Source: Spongilla lacustris
Taxonomy: Eukaryota; Porifera; Demospongiae; Spongillida; Spongillidae
DNA: 64,000 nt
Reading direction: 5' to 3'
Assembly: GCA_949361645.1 (NCBI GenBank)
Contig: OX442434.1
Coordinates: forward strand, 4,776,788-4,840,787
Below are positions 58,601-64,000 of this stretch, piece by piece. A program made the translations under genes and the position numbers. Position 1 is the stretch's first letter; each line of letters opens with the position of its first letter. The notes under the pieces are model-generated. The model made no database searches and was not told where the DNA came from. It saw only the letters and a list, made by a program, of their open reading frames with translations.

Positions 58601-61600
58601 TAAAGGATATACTCTTAGTCTGAAGTGCCATTTAATACTGTTAGGAAAGCCTCATGTCATACATATGTGAAGGGTCAGAGAGCATTCAAGCCTCCATCCA
58701 GTAAAGTGATTAATTGTGCATGCTGTTAAGCTAGGTATTTGCTTTGTAAATCTAATAAGGGGGTGCTTTCATTTATAATGTAACGTGAGCTTCTAGCTGT
58801 GAGTGTTATTAAGGTTAAAGGTAGTCTCTGCTTAAAAATACACCTGCAGGTTTAGATGATAGCAAAGGTTTCAGTTTTAAAGAAAAGTGGGTACGAGCCT
58901 TATATCTGTGTAGACCACCGATCTCTTTAACAAATTCTTGTAGTTATGTCAGACTTTATTCAAAGCTAATGTTGCAAGCCTCCCCAGCAAAGTTTTAGAT
59001 AATTTGTTTTTCTAAAGAGACAGTGTGCGTTACTTTCAATGTTTATCCAAGATCTTTTTTTTTGTTGCTGCTTGTGTATGGATGGCTCTTCTTTTTAAAC
59101 AGACAGTTGTGATATGAGTGGGTGCTTTTGTTAAAAATCGCCAGCTAATGTTACAAGCCACCGGACAGGTTTTCAATGATTGGATTTAAGAGCAGTGTCA
59201 CTGTATCCCATTGCGAGCCTGTTAGCTAGTTCCCAGATCAAGGTGTGCCTAAATTGGGATTAGATGAATTTTGAAGACAGCTGTTTTAGTGAGGTGTGCT
59301 TGCATCATGTTCGAAGCCTTTCTAGCTGTGTTAACTGTGGCCGCCTTTGCATATAGACTCTCTGTTTTTTTTTTTAATGTCAGGGTGTGCTTAACTGTCT
59401 AATGTTGACCAGTAAGGATTGGGTAGAGTTTCCAGATCATAATGTGTTTAAGTCATGAGTCATGTTTTTATCAGTGTTAGTGGCCAATACTTTCATTTAT
59501 GTTTTAGATAATATCACGCAAATAGTGCCGTTAGAGAGTTTGAGCTTTAATTTCAATTCATAAAGCTATGAGTTTCTTAGCAGATCACAATCATTGTATG
59601 TTTTAAAGTGAGCATCATGTTTTGGGCCTTGCTGTTAGTTACTTGTAGTTCCCAGTTTATGATGTACGTTGCTGTTGCTTATATATCAGCCTTAGGAGAC
59701 TCCTGTTGTGGTGTAGCCAGCTTACAGCTAGGTTTTAGATGGTCGGATGTACGTGTGGTGCCATGTCTTAAGAGTAGTTTCTGCTTTAAATTAAGAGACT
59801 CAAGTGTAATGTGTGCCTAGAAAGCTTTGTGTTCTTGAAAAGCTACAAATTACACCTGTAGGAACTTGAGATTACTGGAAAGATGACTGGTTTAAGAGAG
59901 TGCATGTGCTAAGTATCGGTACTCCTGAGGGTGTCCATTAGTTTCATACCGTCCAGTAATGTACATCAGTGTATTTGATTGTGCATGCTGTTGAAGTATA
60001 TGTTTTTTTGAGAGGTGTGTTTGTGATTGAGCCTTGTAGCTAGCTAGTTAGTTTGTTGTTGCATATGTATATCTCTCTTATTTGTTTCATAGGAAACTGC
60101 CATTTTAAGAGTGGACCAACATGTATGTTTGGGGGGGGGGGGGCGGGGGGGGAGTTTGTTATGTGCTTTGCGTGCTTTTAGTACTTCTCCAGTAAATTAA
60201 TGATTGTGGATGCTGTTGAAGTATGTAAACAACTGTGATAAATGAGGTGTGCTTTAAAATGGATGTGAGCTTTTATCTGTGTGTTATTAAAAGTATGGTT
60301 CTACAATGTAGGTACAAATGACATAGTCTCTGCTTAAAAATATACCTGTATTAAAGAAGGCCGGGTGTGCTTTGCATCATGGATCTGATAACTCAGATGA
60401 GCCTGCTGTGATTTGGGGGAGTGCTTTCATTTCATTACAAATATCAGCAAGGTTCTAATGCTTGGATTTAAGAGCGGTGTCATTCTAGTTCCTTGGTCTA
60501 AGTTGGGATTTTAGGACAGGTTTGCTTGCAACAAGTTGCTTTTTTATAGCTATTTTTTCCTGCATCATAATGTGTGCTAACTGCTGCTTCTGGATATAGA
60601 CTCCCTGCATTAAGAGTTACTTCTTGTGAGGGTGTGCTTAACTGTCTAATGTTACAACCCATTAGATGATATTGAGTAGAGATGAGTCCATTGATCTTTT
60701 TTCATTGCTCACCTATGCTAGTTCTATGTACTGATTCGAATTTAGGGAAGGGCTGTCTCGTACATGTGAGTCATCATTTTTAATGCTAGGAGCGCTAGCT
60801 CATTTGTCAAGCCAGCTATGTTTTGGATTGATTTCATGGGAAGAGTGCTGTTTTTTAAGATAAGATATGCTTAGTAAAGTTATGAGTCTTATACACTGTA
60901 GCTAGTTACCAGATCACAAATGGTGCTGTTGTTTAAAGCATGGGTAGGCTCTCATTTCTAGGAGATACCTGTTGTGATTTGAAGAATTGCTTTAATGTTG
61001 CAAGTGGGGTTGTGATGTGGATTGTTATTTCACCACATTGTGAGCGATTGTGTGTCGAATAAGTGGTAGAATAATTGATTTAAGAGACTCCTAGGAAAAG
61101 CCGCTCTATGTTATAAATGAGGGAGTGCTTTAATTCAAAATGTAATAGTATAGGCTTCTTTGTTATTGTAAAAAGTTTGCTGTTTTAAGAGAGTTGTACT
61201 TGCATTGCGATGTGAGCTTCTAAGCTAGTTCCAGGTCATAGTGTGTAATTGTTGTTCTTTAATTATGTTAACTCTTTACTTTATAAGGTGTTCTAAAGCT
61301 TACGACCTCCAGTAAGGTTTAAAATGTTTGGGAAGTCAGCTGTACATAGTAAGAGAGCATCATGTTTTGAGCCTAGCTGTTAGCAACATGTCTACAGATC
61401 TTAGATCGTAATATGTGCCGTTGCTTGGTATGAGCTTTAGGAGACTCCTGTTGAGATGTGAAGGATTGATTTCATTTATAAGTATCCACCAATGTTGCAA
61501 GCCTAGGTTTTAGAAGTTCGAATGAAAGTTTGGTGCATGTCTTTGACAGTTGTTTTGACCCTTTTAGCTTGTTTTTTAGCCCGGGTATTTATTAGAAAAA

Positions 61601-61685
61601 CCTTGTTTTTGTGTTAAATGATTCATTCTGTAGATTATTGAACAGATTATTGGTTTAAGAGAGGGACGTTGTGAGAAAGGAAGGT
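58600..61685 (+). repeat. T/G-rich region of highly degenerate repeats
   Basis: Recurring phrases in the same orientation: GAGCATCATGTTTTG[GA]GCC (59611, 61350), GGAGACTCCTGTTG (59696, 61440; variant 60961), TTGGATTTAAGAGC[AG]GTGTCA (59182, 60463), GGGTGTGCTTAACTGTCTAA (59384, 60637), GTCTCTGCTTAAAAATA (58824, 60328), GATTGTGCATGCTGTTGAAG and variants (58713, 59974, 60200), AATGTTGCAAGCC (58971, 61491). Spacings of about 1.24-1.74 kb suggest two to three ancient tandem units overlaid by shorter motifs. The strand is markedly enriched in T and G. No long ORF. A poly-G run interrupts at 60131. Confidence 0.6.
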
Positions 61686-64000
61686 TAAATCAGAAGCTTT
61701 CATAACACCACAGAGCAGACCTCTACATTGAAAAATCCAACAATGCCAAACTTCAGCCATGCAACTGCATTAGTGATTAGAGTCGAGTACATCTGTATTC
61801 GCCCTATCCAGTTCACTATTGATTTTAAAATATAGTTCTGGAGGGGCCAAGCACTGCACTATTTACATGTGCACACCACCATGTCCCCGATCTAAAGTAA
61901 TGTTCTATCAGTAGTGCGGGTCCCATGTGTGGAAATGGAGTAGTGGCAATTTATTCATCTGCTCAGTGTGTTCCCCAAAGCCAATATCTGAAGCTAGCTT
62001 AGCATGCCTAATGTGTCCACAGCAGGCCAGGTTCACAACGTATTTGGGCCATGATGAGGGCGGGCGGACACAGCAGTCTTGTGTTTACAGGAATTCTGGC
62101 TCCTTACCACTAGCCTACAGGGACCAGTCACTAATGTGTGTGACGCAAGTCACCATCTGCATTGACATGAAACAAGATGCTGGTTATGGTTAGGTGGCTG
62201 TGCCAGGGTAGGACACCTGAAGGGTGGGCGTAGCAATGGGGAGCGGTCAGGTGGGTGGGCAACCCATGTCATGGGAAAGCCATGCCCTCTCTTTGTAGGA
62301 CAACACAGTGCATTCAGCTTATAATTGCATCCAGCATGTGTACCTGACAATCAGAGGTCGACCTCATTATAATCAAACCCAAACAAGTTGTTATGACATA
62401 GTGTCTACATGTGTATGGTTCCTGGTGGACCGTCTCAGCTATGAGGCTGTGTTGTTCTAGTCACCCCACGCCCACTACCCCATTTGTTAGGCATTTCACT
62501 ATGCACGTGAAGCACGCAGTACAGCACCAAAGGCGCCTCATCACCAAAGGGGACTGGGGATGAGCCGTATCAATTTTTTCGTGAGACACGTTTCTTTCAA
62601 TGTTTGGGGTCCGGGTGGCACTCTGGGTGTAATTTGACACCAGATTCGTGCTCCAGGTGTAAAATTGCATGCTTAGCACACCCTACACCCTAAACCAAAG
62701 GATGTATTCAGGCCTACCCTATCTCCCCTCTTTCCTAAGCTTGGATTATGCCCGCCCACCACTCTTCTTTGTTGTGATGCATTTCCCTTATTAAATGGCC
62801 GCTGTTCTTAAAGGGCTGAGCATCCTTCACTTTAGTACCTAAACAACCATGTAGAAGAAAAAAAATACACTGTGCCTGGTTCATTTTTTTGGCACTTGCT
62901 CTCTATCAGGTCATATGATCAGATGGGAAAGTCTATAATCCATGGCCATGAGAATCAACCCTCGGCTTTTATACACCCTGGACACTGTAAAGGATATTAA
63001 ATCTAAATCCCAGTCATAATTTGAAGTTAAGCCTTGCTGATCATCAAACACAACAGAAATCAGATGCGTAGGTAGTAGGTAGAATTTAACAATGTATGTT
63101 TGGTTGTGAAATGTAGTAACAGTGTAGAAGACATCCATACCATTTGCTCGTAGATAGATAGCCTACAATGTAGCTTCTAGGAAAGCCTTTATACATGCCG
63201 GCGTTGTATGTAACTTCTGCTTTCAATTCAATGTGGCCTGATACAGCAATACTCTTAATTTGAAATGATTCCTTCAAAGCACAAAATTGAACTCATGAAG
63301 TTGAAGAAACATGTCCCATGAAAGTGACAGTGGCTCAGTGATCCCTGTCTGCTGCTTCTCTTTTATCTCTTTTTTTTTTTTAACGTTGCTGCATGTGTTC
63401 CACAATCATCAGTTATGCATTTGCAAGGGATAAGTTGCTGTGAAGATGTATATGGCATATACAATGGAGATGTTGGGTGTTGTGATGCCTAGCATGGCCA
63501 GTGTATAAGAGACTGGCATGGCATGGGGTAAGGCAAGAGTTCAATACAAGTACTTACAACGTGGCGGTGCACTTGGTTGTTGTGGACACATGCAATATAT
63601 TACTACCTACCTTTCATGTGTAATGACTTCATTGTCATGCAGAATCAGGAACCTTTGAAGTATTCATTCAATGCACCAATAAATTGACCGCACACGTTTG
63701 TCTGGTTAATGTATTGGCATAAACATACATGATTTATAAAAGAATACATCCAACTACATGTACCAATACATTTAGTGACGAAGAGCACTGACAAACTAGT
63801 ACTGATATACATGCATGCAGGTACACATACAGGTAAGGTGTAGAATTCAGTGAGTTCTCAAACTGAAAGGAGACATACATGACATGTATATGTAGATGAT
63901 TAACAATTTGCTGAGAGTTGTATGACACTTTAAGCTGAGAGAGCTTCCTCTGAGGTGTCATCCTTCTTCAAGTCAGACAATTTTGTGTACGTTCCACTTC
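61686..64000 (+). repeat. Segmental duplication block C (third copy of distal B)
   Basis: Starts abruptly at AAATCAGAAGCTTTCATAAC and matches 31727-34128 (B) and 44147-47240 (B') to the window end. It lacks the B hairpin insert and the B' TTAA element. Unlike B it continues to GTTCCACTTC, as B' does, so a second [11 protein letters not shown] gene probably follows outside the window. Confidence 0.85.
63930..64000 (-). CDS. C-terminus of a second LKRSGTF-repeat protein gene (runs off the window)
   Basis: The minus strand encodes the same last residues as the 47169 gene ([16 protein letters not shown], stop) preceded by TYTK and the beginning of the last repeat motif, cut by the window edge. 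Open as far as seen. Whether the rest is intact cannot be judged. Confidence 0.6.
   Translation of the reverse strand, partial: SGTYTKLSDLKKDDTSEEALSA

Overview
This window is animal nuclear DNA, AT-rich, intron-containing and full of transposon debris. The gene content (MED12, a TRAF-like RING/MATH protein, a cluster of intronless 7TM receptors) and the great number of TACATGTA/ACATGT palindromic runs in non-coding DNA suggest an early-branching marine invertebrate. A demosponge of the Amphimedon type is my best guess, but this is inference and not proven by the sequence.

Layout. 0-7.8 kb is a transposon graveyard: a SAP-motif fragment, a frameshifted THAP domain, two TTF-type zinc-finger N-termini, a hAT transposase body, a P-element/THAP9-like transposase and a 596 bp PIF/Harbinger-like element. 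10.6-19.5 kb (+) holds the 3' ten exons of the Mediator kinase-module subunit MED12, ending in a Gln-rich tail. Its 5' exons are not recognisable in the window. Its introns carry a 16 bp minisatellite and several MITEs. 22.7-43.5 kb holds four intronless 7TM receptor genes, all on +. The last two are near-identical copies produced by a segmental duplication. 47.2-49.3 kb (-) is a Ser/Thr-rich protein with four copies of an L-K-R-S-G-T-F-[ST]-K motif. 50.4-51.1 kb is the 3' end of a dead non-LTR retrotransposon. 51-54.1 kb carries hairpins and a foldback element. 55.6-57.8 kb (+) is a RING - TRAF zinc finger - MATH - coiled coil - MATH protein. 58.6-61.7 kb is a T/G-rich region built from very degenerate repeats with no gene that I can see.

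The main structure in the window is a set of segmental duplications. Block A (7.66-13.71 kb, with five MED12 exons) has an inverted copy A' (34.41-38.91 kb). Block B (25.83-34.13 kb, with receptor 3) has a direct copy B' (40.03-47.24 kb, with receptor 4). The distal part of B/B' recurs as C from 61.69 kb to the window end. B stops inside the C-terminus of the LKRSGTF gene, and A stops inside a complete transposon, so A and B' look like the sources and A' and B the derived copies. Because the copies are aligned within one window, several transposons can be dated relative to the duplication and have direct empty-site evidence: a 935 bp element with a 5 bp TSD in B and an 804 bp TTAA element in B'. 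Haplotype mis-assembly is an alternative to true duplication and cannot be excluded from sequence alone.
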